A stretch of DNA of 63,235 bases from an uncultured Clostridium sp. (GTDB lineage: Bacteria > Bacillota > Clostridia > Peptostreptococcales > Peptostreptococcaceae). Below the pieces are notes generated by a model. It was given only the letters and a program-made list of their open reading frames with translations, ran no database searches and was not told the DNA's origin. Location of the stretch: the NCBI GenBank assembly GCA_945931665.1, contig CAMEPL010000003.1:1-63235 (forward strand), given 5' to 3'. A program made the position numbers and the translations under genes. Below, one piece after another: positions 1-9,065 of this stretch (the stretch's first letter is position 1; the number at the start of each line of letters is the position of its first letter).

Positions 1-135
1 GATCCAGATGGGCCAGATACACCAGGTGAGCCAGAAAACCCAGAAGATCCAGATGAACCGGATACACCAGGTGACCCAGAAAATCCAGAAGACCCAGATG
101 GGCCAGATACACCAGGTGACTCAGAAGACCCTGGT
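1..135 (+). repeat. Three tandem 45-bp coding repeats (Pro/Asp-rich stalk)
   Basis: Units at 1-45, 46-90 and 91-135 each encode 15 residues (DPDGPDTPGEPENPE and close variants). The third unit diverges at its end. The array probably continues upstream of the window. Such in-frame repeats usually vary in number between strains and act as a wall-spanning spacer. Confidence 0.85.
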
Positions 136-312
136 ACACCAAATAAACCGAATACTCCAGGAAACCCAAGTAATCCAGAAGGAAGTACAGGTCCTGGACA
201 AAATGTTCAGACAGGAGATATTGGTTTAACAAATGAAATCATAATAGGCTCAATTGCGTTATTGGCATTAATCATATTATGGTTTAATGATAAACGTAGA
301 AAAAATTTATAA
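1..312 (+). CDS. C-terminal part of a sortase-anchored surface protein (5' end outside window)
   Basis: Frame 1 is open from the first base to a TAA at 310-312, giving the last 103 residues of a larger protein. The visible part starts with a Pro/Asp/Glu-rich stalk of three 15-residue repeats (type DPDGPDTPGEPENPE), then a Pro/Asn/Gly-rich linker. It ends in a cell-wall sorting signal: NVQTG, a hydrophobic segment of about 18 residues (IIIGSIALLALIILWF) and a basic tail (DKRRKNL). NVQTG-type signals are, as I recall, used by Clostridioides difficile class B sortase substrates such as the collagen-binding protein CbpA. A class B sortase gene lies 3.5 kb away at 3765-4502. The N-terminal adhesive domains are not in the window, so the ligand is unknown. 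Confidence 0.85.
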   Translation, partial: DPDGPDTPGEPENPEDPDEPDTPGDPENPEDPDGPDTPGDSEDPGTPNKPNTPGNPSNPEGSTGPGQNVQTGDIGLTNEIIIGSIALLALIILWFNDKRRKNL

Positions 313-768
313 AAAGTTTATAACGAGATTAAACAATAAAATTAATAAGTAAACGAATATAAAATATTAAGAAGTAACAAATATAGTAATAGATAAACTA
401 GAGAATAAGTAGATAAACAGGATTAAAAAATCAGAGACATTTAAGAGAATTGGTATCAACTTAGATACCTTAAAATAGAAAGCTATAATATATGAATTTT
501 TAGATTATATTTTCCGACATTATAGAAAATAGACGAGCGACAGGAAAGTGAGAATATAACTAAAAATATAGTAACTATTTTAATGACATTAATTTGCTAT
601 TGTATATGAGTTAAAATATAAAAATTTATTAGAAATATGCGAGAATATTGATGGAAGGTAAATTAAAACTCTAATAGCAAAAGAGAAGTAATCTTACTTA
701 AAATATGAAAATCATTGTAAAAGAAAAGGAGTAATCAGTTCAAAGTGGATTGACTACTCCTTTTTATT
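313..768. other. 456-bp gap between convergent surface genes
   Basis: AT-rich DNA with no convincing ORF. A 6-bp hairpin (GGTATC at 452-457, GATACC at 464-469) is too short and lacks a U-tract to be called a terminator with confidence. A clear terminator hairpin sits at 724-764. Otherwise I see nothing in it. Confidence 0.5.
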
Positions 769-770
769 TT
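724..770. terminator. Bidirectional terminator at the end of the LRR gene
   Basis: Arms AAAAGGAGTA (724-733) and TACTCCTTTT (755-764) pair perfectly. T-runs lie on both sides, so the hairpin can stop reverse-strand transcripts of the LRR operon and any forward read-through from the surface protein gene. Confidence 0.75.
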
Positions 771-3747
771 ATGGAATAATAATATTCTTATTAACTGTGA
801 CGTAATTTGTTTTTCTCATTTTCAAAGTCACAACTGTATCTGATTTTATTTTTGGTAGATACATATTAAACTTACCATTTGAATTTACGGAACAAGCCTT
901 TCCTATTTGAGTATTTTTTATATAAGCTCTTATATAGGCACCACTACAACCTCTTCCAGAAATATAAATATGGTTAGAATCGAGAGTTTCAATAGAGTCT
1001 ATATAAAATACTTCAAACTCATATAAAGATGTTATAACTTCTTCTTTAGTTTCATATCCATTTTTAGATATTTCCACTTTTATTTCAGAACCAGGTTCTT
1101 GTGGTTTTATATTAAGTAAGAATTTTTTATCTGAGCCTATAGTATAGGTATCACTAATTAATTCATTGCCACTAAAGGCTCTAACTGTCGCACCAACAAT
1201 TCCTTTTCCTGTTATAATATTTGAACTAGACTTCAAATAGTTTACATCAAATAAACGAATTTTATTTAATGAAACATCTAAAATAGCTGCAGCAATTAGC
1301 CCTTCAACTTGAGCAATTATTACAGTTGTACCTTCATTAATAGCTATTAAACTGTTATTTTCTATTTTAGCTATTTTTTTATCAGAAATATTCCAAGTTA
1401 TAAGTTCATCAGCAACTTTATCATTATTTTGGTCTAATATTTCTAAATCTAGAGAATCATCTACTTTTAAACTGATTCTATCTTCTTTAAATTTAATTTC
1501 AGAAATACAAGATCTAACAGTAACTATACAAGTTGATATTTTATTATTAGCTGATGCTGTTACTACAGTAGTACCAGGTTTTAAGGCTTTAACATTACCA
1601 TCTTCATCAATCGATACTATAGATGAATCCATACAAGACCAATTTACTGAAATAGTATCTGTAGTATCTTCTGGAATATAAGATATATTCAATTTATATG
1701 AATCATTACATTTTAAAGTTAATGAAGCTTTATCCAGAGCTATTTCTTGTAAAGGTAAGTCTACAGTAACATTACAAGAGTCGGATTTATTGTCTAAACT
1801 GCATGTAATAATACAATTACCTTTAGATATAGCTGTAATATTCCCCTCAGAATCTACTTTTGCAATATTTTCATCAGAGGATTTCCAAATTGGAAGTTCT
1901 GTACAAGTATTGTCTTTAGGGAAAAATTCTACTTTTAAAGTTTTTGATTCATTTTCATTTAAAGTTAAGTTGTCAGTTTCAAGTTTAATTTCTTCTAAAG
2001 GAAGTTCAACTTGAACTATACATTTTGCTATTTTGTTATGTCCAGCACTAGCAGTAATAGTTGCTATACCTATGTTATGGCTAGTTATAATACCATTTTT
2101 AACAGAAACAATATTTTCATCAGATGACTTCCAGTTTACTTTGAAAATATCATTAGTATTTTCAGGATATAAAACTAAATCTAACTTACTTTGATTGTGG
2201 TTTAGCATAGATACAAATGAATCCTTTATAGAAATACCTCTAAGGCTTATAAACTTGTATTCTTCAAATTTTAAATTGTTAGCAATAGCATATTTATGTG
2301 CGTAAGAATTTTTTTCACCATAAATAATAAGATTAGGGCAATTATCAAAAGCTGAATTGCTAATAGATTTAATATATTTAGGTATAATAACTTTACGTAA
2401 ATTAGTACAATTGCTAAATGCATGTTCACCTATTATTTTTATAGATTTAGGCAATCTAAGGCTTTCTAATGATGAACAATTTGAAAATGCATATGAATTT
2501 ATATAGCTTAATGTTTCAGGTAAATTTATATCGTGTAAATTAGTACAATTTGTAAAGCATGAATCTGGTATTTTATCAAACATCTTAGGAAGTTTAATTT
2601 TTACTAAACTACTACAGTTAGCAAAAGTTAAAGGGCTTAGAGTATTTATATTATTTGGTATACTTATTTCTGACAATGCTTTACAATCGTAAAATGCAGC
2701 TGTACCTATGTTTTTTAAATTATCAGGTAAAACAATTTTATCTAGTTTATTACAACCGGAAAATGCATCAGAACCTATAGAATTTAAATTTCCTGGTAAA
2801 TTTATAGTTTTTAAATTCTTACAATTAGAGAATGCTGAGTTATCTATTTGTTTTACAGTATTAGGTATATCCACTGTATGTAGCTTAACACAATTATTAA
2901 ATGTGCTAGATGGTATATATTTAAGTGAATTAGGTAAAGTAACTCTGCTTAAATTCTTACAATTAGAGAAAACCCCTTGTCCCATAGAAGAAATCGCATT
3001 TGGTAAATTTACATGTTCCAAACTATTGCAATTAGAGAATACTCTAGAACCTAAATAGGATAAATTTTTAGGTAAATCTATTGAACTTAAATTATTACAT
3101 TCAAAGAAAACAAGTTCCTTTATTTTAACTACATTTTCTGGAATATTAACTTTGCTTAATCTTTTGCAATTAGAAAATAAACAAGATTCTAATGTATCTA
3201 TATCATTTGGCAATACAACTTCTTCAAGGTTAAAACAATTAGCAAATACATTTTTGTCAATAAATTTTAATGTGTCGGGAAATTGAATTTTAGTTAAACT
3301 ATAGCAATTTTTAAATGCAGAGTTACCTATTATTTCTAGTTTATTAGATAAATTTACCTCCTCCAAATCTTCACAATTGAAGAAGCATCTCTCACCAATA
3401 GAAGTTATATTATTTGGTGTATTTATAGTTTTTAAACTTATGCAATTATAAAAAGTCTCATCTTTCAACTCGCACAAGTCTTTTGGAAGTTCTATTTTCT
3501 CTAAGCTTTTGCAGTTATAAAATGCTCCCTTTTCAATATTTGATATGTTGGGAGGAACATACAAGGATTTTATATTTGTACAGTCATAAAAACATTTATA
3601 GCCAAGTGTACTTATATCTGTAGGTATATTTATATTGTGAGATTCTTTGTTCATACACGATATAAATGAATTGAGTATTAGTACACTTTTATTATTCAAA
3701 CTACTATCTTTTAAAGATTTATATTTTTGCTTTTGAGATACTATCAT
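769..3747 (-). CDS. BspA-type leucine-rich repeat protein with Ig-like (Big_2) domains, sortase-linked
   Basis: A protein of 992 residues. From about residue 41 to 480 it has 19 consecutive 23-residue LRR_5 (BspA-type) repeats of the pattern P-x-x-L-x-x-I-x-x-x-A-F-x-N-C-x-x-L, most carrying the conserved NC. The last repeat runs into the capping segment often seen in this family (IIYGEKNSYAHKYA). Four Big_2-like Ig domains follow (about 500-830, with W-K-S-S-D-E-N-I-type motifs), then two Ig-like modules of about 80 residues. The start is fixed by AAGGGGGG six bases upstream, and the frame closes with a stop just before it. No signal peptide, membrane anchor or sorting motif is visible, although the architecture is that of a surface adhesin. 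It is the second gene of an operon, 17 bp after the sortase gene. The ligand is unknown. Confidence 0.85.
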   Translation of the reverse strand: MIVSQKQKYKSLKDSSLNNKSVLILNSFISCMNKESHNINIPTDISTLGYKCFYDCTNIKSLYVPPNISNIEKGAFYNCKSLEKIELPKDLCELKDETFYNCISLKTINTPNNITSIGERCFFNCEDLEEVNLSNKLEIIGNSAFKNCYSLTKIQFPDTLKFIDKNVFANCFNLEEVVLPNDIDTLESCLFSNCKRLSKVNIPENVVKIKELVFFECNNLSSIDLPKNLSYLGSRVFSNCNSLEHVNLPNAISSMGQGVFSNCKNLSRVTLPNSLKYIPSSTFNNCVKLHTVDIPNTVKQIDNSAFSNCKNLKTINLPGNLNSIGSDAFSGCNKLDKIVLPDNLKNIGTAAFYDCKALSEISIPNNINTLSPLTFANCSSLVKIKLPKMFDKIPDSCFTNCTNLHDINLPETLSYINSYAFSNCSSLESLRLPKSIKIIGEHAFSNCTNLRKVIIPKYIKSISNSAFDNCPNLIIYGEKNSYAHKYAIANNLKFEEYKFISLRGISIKDSFVSMLNHNQSKLDLVLYPENTNDIFKVNWKSSDENIVSVKNGIITSHNIGIATITASAGHNKIAKCIVQVELPLEEIKLETDNLTLNENESKTLKVEFFPKDNTCTELPIWKSSDENIAKVDSEGNITAISKGNCIITCSLDNKSDSCNVTVDLPLQEIALDKASLTLKCNDSYKLNISYIPEDTTDTISVNWSCMDSSIVSIDEDGNVKALKPGTTVVTASANNKISTCIVTVRSCISEIKFKEDRISLKVDDSLDLEILDQNNDKVADELITWNISDKKIAKIENNSLIAINEGTTVIIAQVEGLIAAAILDVSLNKIRLFDVNYLKSSSNIITGKGIVGATVRAFSGNELISDTYTIGSDKKFLLNIKPQEPGSEIKVEISKNGYETKEEVITSLYEFEVFYIDSIETLDSNHIYISGRGCSGAYIRAYIKNTQIGKACSVNSNGKFNMYLPKIKSDTVVTLKMRKTNYVTVNKNIIIP

Positions 3748-3764
3748 AATAACCCCCCTTAGAT

Positions 3765-4502
3765 TTATTTTTCTTTACAAAACACTACTGTTCGAGCATC
3801 ATCAAATTCGTAACTACAAGTACTTAATGTAAGTATCCTATCTGATGATGTAGGTTTGTTTTGAGTGCTAAATATTGAATCATCGACAATTTTATTTAAA
3901 AATTTATTATATTCGTCATCATTATTAAAATTCGGAATTGTATATGCATAATCCTTCTTTACTAGTAAAACAGCAAAAACTTCATAATTTTTCTCTCCAT
4001 TTTTGTCCGTTAGAGTTATAGTTGGATTTGATTTAAAAAATGATTCTTGTTTAAATTTTTCAAGTTGGCTAAACATAGTAGTATTTTTCATATTATGACC
4101 GTAAATAATTAAATTTTTACTATTGTTATAATCATCTCTATAATCTAAAAATACAGTTCCAGCATATAGATAATTTCCATAGATATCACGATGAAGGTAG
4201 TAAGAGTTGTCATTACCCTGGACAACCGGATAGTCTATATTTGTATTTTCAATATTAATCCAACATACAAAATCTTTACTTACAGATGAAAGATCTATAG
4301 TGTTAACTGTGCTTGAATTTTCTGTATTTGAATCAGTGTTATTTTTACTGAGATTAGCTTCTTTTTGCTTTCTTAAATCAGAATATAAGCTATCTGACTT
4401 TTGATACTCATTTAATGTGTTGTAAATCCTATAACCACATACGCATATAATTGTAATTAAGCAAATTGTTATTAACTTTTTAATAACCGTTTTTATTTTC
4501 AT
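3765..4502 (-). CDS. srtB: Class B sortase
   Basis: Membrane transpeptidase of 245 residues that cleaves between T and G of a sorting motif and joins the protein to peptidoglycan. There is an N-terminal membrane anchor at about residues 8-25 (LITICLITIICVCGY). The sortase core carries the catalytic His in IIYGHNM, the Cys in LTLSTCSYEF and the Arg in DDARTVVF near the C-terminus. The order H, C, R and the TLSTC context fit class B. It is the first gene of a two-gene reverse operon with the LRR protein. The adjacent surface protein at 1-312 carries an NVQTG signal and is the natural candidate substrate. Class B sortases of Clostridioides accept (S/P)PxTG-like motifs, so specificity here is inferred. 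Confidence 0.92.
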   Translation of the reverse strand: MKIKTVIKKLITICLITIICVCGYRIYNTLNEYQKSDSLYSDLRKQKEANLSKNNTDSNTENSSTVNTIDLSSVSKDFVCWINIENTNIDYPVVQGNDNSYYLHRDIYGNYLYAGTVFLDYRDDYNNSKNLIIYGHNMKNTTMFSQLEKFKQESFFKSNPTITLTDKNGEKNYEVFAVLLVKKDYAYTIPNFNNDDEYNKFLNKIVDDSIFSTQNKPTSSDRILTLSTCSYEFDDARTVVFCKEK

Positions 4503-4774
4503 TAAATATTCTCCCTCTAAAATTTTTGTATAATTATAATTTATATGTAAATAACTTTAATATATAAATTTTATCACAAATTGAGTGATTTAGTGTAAAA
4601 TACAGTACTTAAACCAAATATATTGATGACTTTTGTAAAAAGGATTGATTAAATAATGAAAAAAATTTAAAATATAAAGATGCGAACGAGATAAGAAATC
4701 ATTGAAATTTAGCAATATATAGACACGGTAATTTATACTAGTTTAATAAATAAAAAATAAAAAGGTGAAATTAA

Positions 4775-5320
4775 ATGATAAAAGAGATAATAGTAGTAGA
4801 AGGTAGAGATGATGTTACAGCAGTAAAAAGAGCATTAGATGCTGAACTTATAACAACTGGTGGATTTGGATTTCCTAAAGGTGTTATGGATAGAATCAAA
4901 GCCGCTCAGAAAAGAAGAGGGGTAATAATCTTTACTGATCCAGATTTTGCTGGAGAAAAAATAAGAAAGAAAATAGCTCAAGAAGTACCTGGATGTAAAC
5001 ATGCGTTTTTACCAAGGGAAGAAGCTAAAAAAGATGGAGATATAGGTATAGAAAATGCATCTCCAGAGAGCATAATAAAAGCGCTTAATAAAGTTAGAAC
5101 TGAAAGCAGTAACAAAAGAAATGAATTTGGACAAGTAGACTTAATAAGAAATAATTTAATCGGAAATGAAGATGCATCTTATAGAAGAGATAAAATCGGT
5201 CAAATATTAGGAATAGGATACGGAAATGCAAAACAATTCCTAAGTAGATTAAATAACTATGGAGTTACAAGAGAAGAGTTTATAGAAGCAGTAAAATCTA
5301 TAGATAATACTCAAGAATAA
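4775..5320 (+). CDS. rnmV: Ribonuclease M5 (5S rRNA maturation)
   Basis: 181 residues, the usual size for RNase M5, which removes both ends of 5S rRNA precursors with ribosomal protein L18 as cofactor. The N-terminal TOPRIM domain is clear: the catalytic Glu is in IVVEGRDD (E9) and the metal-binding DxD in IFTDPDFAGEKIRKKI (D55 and D57). The C-terminal part (about 110-181) matches the M5-specific region. The ATG follows AAAGGTGAAA. It lies 131 bp upstream of ksgA, the common Firmicutes arrangement, so both genes serve rRNA maturation. Confidence 0.95.
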   Translation: MIKEIIVVEGRDDVTAVKRALDAELITTGGFGFPKGVMDRIKAAQKRRGVIIFTDPDFAGEKIRKKIAQEVPGCKHAFLPREEAKKDGDIGIENASPESIIKALNKVRTESSNKRNEFGQVDLIRNNLIGNEDASYRRDKIGQILGIGYGNAKQFLSRLNNYGVTREEFIEAVKSIDNTQE

Positions 5321-5451
5321 TAAAAAGTATAACAAGTTTATATTATAAAAATAGCTCAATATCAATAATGCTATCTTAGTATAAGAATATAATAATTGAT
5401 AAAAATAATAGAAATATTTTAATAAAATATTATTAAAGAAAGGAAAAAATA

Positions 5452-6318
5452 ATGGATAGACTTTCATCACATAGAGCTACCAAAGAAGTAGTAAATAAAC
5501 ACAACTTTAAGTTTTCAAAGTCTTTAGGACAAAACTTCTTAATAGATGATAATGTAATAGACAGAATATTAGAAGGAGCTAGACTATCAGAAACTGACAA
5601 AATAATCGAGGTTGGACCTGGTATAGGTACACTAACTAGAGAGATGGGAAAAGTAGCTGAAAATGTAGTTTCTATCGAAATAGATAAAACATTAATCCCA
5701 ATCTTACAAGAAACATTAGCTGATTTAGATAATGTTGAAGTTGTAAATGAAGATATACTAAAAGTAGATGTACAAGGATTAATAAAGGAAAAATTAAGTG
5801 GAGGACCAGTAAAATTAGTTGCAAACCTTCCATACTACATAACTACTCCAATAGTTATGAAATTCTTAGAGGAAGATATACCTGTTACTGATATAGTGGT
5901 AATGGTTCAAAAAGAAGTTGCAGATAGAATGAATGCAAAACCATCTACAAAAGACTATGGTGCATTATCGGTAGCTGTTCAATACTATTGTGATACAGAA
6001 ATAGTTGCAAAAGCTCCGAGACATATGTTTGTTCCACAACCAAATGTAGATTCAATAGTTATAGGACTTCATGTTAGAGATGAGAAAAAATATGTAGTTG
6101 ATAACGAAGATATTTTCTTCAAAACAGTAAAAGCATCATTCGGACAAAGAAGAAAAACTTTATTAAACTCTTTAGGTGGATTAGGATTCTTATCAAAAGA
6201 TCAAATAAAAGAAGCGTTAAAGGCTGCAAACATAGATGAAAAAAGAAGAGGGGAAACTCTTAGCATAGATGAATTTGCGAATTTATCTAATGAAATAAAT
6301 AAATTTTCATCTAAATAA
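5452..6318 (+). CDS. rsmA: 16S rRNA dimethyladenosine transferase
   Basis: KsgA/RsmA methylates two adjacent adenosines in the 3' terminal hairpin of 16S rRNA, using S-adenosylmethionine. The 288 residues contain SLGQNFLID at about 24-32, the SAM-binding loop EVGPGIGTL (53-61) and the catalytic motif NLPYY (125-129). The C-terminal helical domain is present (GQRRKTLLNSL). The ATG has a clear AAAGGA ribosome binding site. The gene follows rnmV on the same strand and is probably transcribed with it. Nothing is missing. Confidence 0.96.
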   Translation: MDRLSSHRATKEVVNKHNFKFSKSLGQNFLIDDNVIDRILEGARLSETDKIIEVGPGIGTLTREMGKVAENVVSIEIDKTLIPILQETLADLDNVEVVNEDILKVDVQGLIKEKLSGGPVKLVANLPYYITTPIVMKFLEEDIPVTDIVVMVQKEVADRMNAKPSTKDYGALSVAVQYYCDTEIVAKAPRHMFVPQPNVDSIVIGLHVRDEKKYVVDNEDIFFKTVKASFGQRRKTLLNSLGGLGFLSKDQIKEALKAANIDEKRRGETLSIDEFANLSNEINKFSSK

Positions 6319-6382
6319 TACTATTTTCCAAAACCTTAAACATATAATATTTTGAGCAAGTATGTTTAAGGAGGGATAAGTA

Positions 6383-7705
6383 GTGGTTTCTAAAAGAAAA
6401 TTTAAAAGAGACTATATTATATTAGAGGCAAAGGACATGAACTTTAGAAGTAAAGAACGTGTTCTTCCTAAAGCCTTTGCCAAAATAGAAGTTAATGACG
6501 AAAAAGCAATATTAGCACTATATGTAGAAAATCTAAAAAATTTAAAAGATGGATATGATGTAATCGCTCTTCGTACTGATTATGAAAAATTAAATTTAGG
6601 AAGAATTAATCTAAATTCTCAAGGAAAAGGTGAGTTTGTATTAGATTTAGGTGAAGATGATAGTGATATTAAAGCAATCGCACTTACTTATGATAAATAT
6701 GTTCCCCTTATAGGATTTAAAGGTAATAAGATAGAAAACTATGAAGAGCTAATATTTGAACCAGAAGAAGAGATAGAAGAATATACAGAAAGTGATGAGT
6801 ACGAATATATAGACAGAAATGATGCATATGAAGAAGTAGAATATATAAATCCTGAAGAGGGTGAGTATGAATATGAAGAAGTAGAATATGTATATGAAGA
6901 TGATTTAGGTGATGAACAAGAAAATATAGAAATACAAGATACAGGTGGACCTGAAACAATACAACAGTCAGATGAACAACCGCAAGATATAGAAGATGTT
7001 GAGGAATATGAGTATATTGAGTATGAAGAACCAGGATATGAATATGATCAAGTAGAAGAAATAAGACCAGAAGATACTATACAAGAAGAACAGTTAAAAC
7101 CTAAAAAGGAATGTGCAAAACCTATGCAACTTCCAAAAGATGAAAGAGATAATAATAGCAAATCTAAACAGCAAAAATCAATTTCCAAAGATAAAATCCC
7201 AAACAAACGAAAAAATATAAAACAAGAACAATATAATCAACCAAAAACTATACAAAAAAATAATAAGGATTTTGATGAAAAATTAAGTGCAGGAAAATTA
7301 CTTATGCCTAGACAAATAAAGAAAGGCTTAAAATATTTTAAAGAGGTTAAACCATTTGCAGCAGATTATATACCAAATACTAGATGGTGGAAGATAGAAA
7401 TAACACCAACTACAATGAGCGGTTATACAATGCCTTACTTAGGATATGTAAATAGTCTAAACTACACAATGTATAGTGATATAGCTATGAATTCATATAA
7501 ATACAGACATTACTTATTTGGAGTTCAATACGATGAATATAACAAGAGAAAAAATTATATATATGCAATACCGGGTAAAAAATCAGAACAACCAGATAAG
7601 GGAACAACAGGTTTTACAACATATCAGACATGTGATAATAGAAGCAGTAGCCTTGGATATTGGTTGTGTTTTATAGATTCAAAAGCCAGAAAAATAGAAA
7701 AATAA
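6383..7705 (+). CDS. Acidic clostridial protein of unknown function
   Basis: 440 residues from a GTG start with a strong AAGGAGGG site. I do not recognise a characterised family. The N-terminal 115 residues look folded (start KRKFKRDYIILEAKD, with many beta-strand-like segments) and resemble a small domain I have seen in other clostridial proteins. Residues about 125-235 are a low-complexity region dominated by Glu, Tyr and Asp (for example EYEYEEVEYVYEDD). A basic Lys/Gln/Asn-rich linker spans about 240-300. The last 140 residues form a Tyr/Trp-rich domain (YIPNTRWWKIEIT, GYWLCFID). There is no signal peptide or membrane segment. The Tyr/Glu repeats would suit a structural or spore-surface protein, but that is conjecture. 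It follows ksgA by 64 bp. Confidence 0.8.
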   Translation: MVSKRKFKRDYIILEAKDMNFRSKERVLPKAFAKIEVNDEKAILALYVENLKNLKDGYDVIALRTDYEKLNLGRINLNSQGKGEFVLDLGEDDSDIKAIALTYDKYVPLIGFKGNKIENYEELIFEPEEEIEEYTESDEYEYIDRNDAYEEVEYINPEEGEYEYEEVEYVYEDDLGDEQENIEIQDTGGPETIQQSDEQPQDIEDVEEYEYIEYEEPGYEYDQVEEIRPEDTIQEEQLKPKKECAKPMQLPKDERDNNSKSKQQKSISKDKIPNKRKNIKQEQYNQPKTIQKNNKDFDEKLSAGKLLMPRQIKKGLKYFKEVKPFAADYIPNTRWWKIEITPTTMSGYTMPYLGYVNSLNYTMYSDIAMNSYKYRHYLFGVQYDEYNKRKNYIYAIPGKKSEQPDKGTTGFTTYQTCDNRSSSLGYWLCFIDSKARKIEK

Positions 7706-8022
7706 AAATAGATATATCAAATGAGAATTGATTGAAAAAACTTGGTTATTATATTACAATTTATTATTATAGGTGTTATAATATAAAGAATAATATAATA
7801 AAATTTATAAAAATCCATTTTAGAAAAAATTAATGGTTATATATGAAATAAATATAAATATATCATATAAGTGGAAATAATAAACATAATTTAATATAAA
7901 AATAGAAAAATCGCCTAGGATTCCTAGGTGATTTTTACGTTTTGGGGAAATGATAATTAATATTGAAAGAAATATATATCCATTAACAGTATACAAATTG
8001 ATTTAATTAGGAGGTAAATTCG
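7706..8022. other. 317-bp gap before the CDF transporter
   Basis: AT-rich. It holds one strong terminator (7906-7936) and the ribosome binding site of the next gene (TTAGGAGGT). No ORF or recognisable riboswitch is visible. Confidence 0.5.
7906..7938 (+). terminator. Intrinsic terminator
   Basis: AAAAATCGCCTAGG (7906-7919) pairs with CCTAGGTGATTTTT (7923-7936), with one G-U pair and a very short loop, and ends in a T-run. It probably ends the rnmV-ksgA-unknown transcript. Confidence 0.8.
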
Positions 8023-8997
8023 ATGGAGACAAGATATGAAGAGGCGAGCAAGGTAACAATTTTAGCAATTTTATGGAATGTATTTTTATCAGTTATAAAA
8101 GTATTTGCAGGGGTAATTGGTAATTCAACTGCAATGATAGCAGATGGTATTCATTCTGCATCTGATATTATTACATCAGTAGGAGTTTTAATAGGAAATA
8201 AAATCTCATCAAAACCAGGTGATAAAGAACATAATTATGGGCATGAAAAAGCAGAGACATTAGTATCTTTTTTATTATCAATAATGTTAATTGTAGTAGC
8301 GGTAACAATAGGTGTTGATGGAGGAAAGAAAATTTTTAATTTAGATGAGGTAAAAGTACCAACATTGATGCCACTTATAGTAGCAGTAATATCAATAGCA
8401 ATAAAAGAATATCAATATAGAATTACTATAAGGGTAGCAAAAAAAATAAATTCGCCATCACTTAAGGCAGACGCATGGCATCACAGATCTGATGCACTTT
8501 CATCAATAGCAGCATTTATAGGTATAGGTGGAGCTATCCTTGGTTATAAAATTTTAGAACCTATAGCAACTATAATAGTTGCCATTATAGTATGTAAAGT
8601 TGCACTTGAAATATTTATAAATTCAATGAATGAACTTATGGATGTTTCTATAGATGAGGAACAAGAAAAACAAATAATAGAATATTGCAAACAGATACCA
8701 GGTGTAAAACATATAAAAACTATAAGAACAAGAAAACATGGGGCATTTGCATATGTTGATTTAGTTATATGTGTAGATGGAAGTCTAACAGTAAAAGAAG
8801 GACATGATATAGCTACAGATTTAGAAAAAAGATTAATAGATGAATTAGCAATTATAAAGGGAATAACAGTTCATGTTGAACCTTGTATAAATCACATGGA
8901 TTTATGTAATAAAGATCTAGAAATAGCATACGAAAATATGGATGAAGTTCCATGTAATGACTGTAATTCTAAAGAATGTCTTAATAATGATAAATAA
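8023..8997 (+). CDS. Cation diffusion facilitator (CDF) family metal exporter
   Basis: 324 residues, the usual CDF length. These proton-coupled exporters in the inner membrane expel zinc, iron, manganese or cadmium. There are about six membrane segments in residues 10-200. The intramembrane metal site is visible as D41 with HSASD (44-48) on one helix and HHRSD (153-157) on another. A cytoplasmic CDF dimerisation domain follows (about 210-290). The C-terminus carries an extra Cys/Asp/Asn-rich tail with CNDCNSKEC, which could bind a soft metal. The ATG lies 8 bases after GGAGG. The metal specificity cannot be settled from sequence alone. Confidence 0.9.
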   Translation: METRYEEASKVTILAILWNVFLSVIKVFAGVIGNSTAMIADGIHSASDIITSVGVLIGNKISSKPGDKEHNYGHEKAETLVSFLLSIMLIVVAVTIGVDGGKKIFNLDEVKVPTLMPLIVAVISIAIKEYQYRITIRVAKKINSPSLKADAWHHRSDALSSIAAFIGIGGAILGYKILEPIATIIVAIIVCKVALEIFINSMNELMDVSIDEEQEKQIIEYCKQIPGVKHIKTIRTRKHGAFAYVDLVICVDGSLTVKEGHDIATDLEKRLIDELAIIKGITVHVEPCINHMDLCNKDLEIAYENMDEVPCNDCNSKECLNNDK

Positions 8998-9065
8998 TAC
9001 TTAAAAAATCAAATAAAAAGTTATATAATTATCATAGATAATTTTAAGGCATGGAGGGTAATATA

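Noticed and set aside
1..135. Repeats considered as a CRISPR array
   Set aside because: The 45-bp units are directly adjacent with no unique spacers and encode in-frame peptide repeats.
8..229. Forward ORF of 73 codons over the 45-bp repeats
   Set aside because: It is in another frame of the repeat stalk. Frame 1 gives the proline/aspartate repeats plus a sorting signal, so this one is a shadow.
313..768. Search for a c-di-GMP or other riboswitch between the surface genes
   Set aside because: I found no conserved riboswitch core; only one short hairpin and one terminator.
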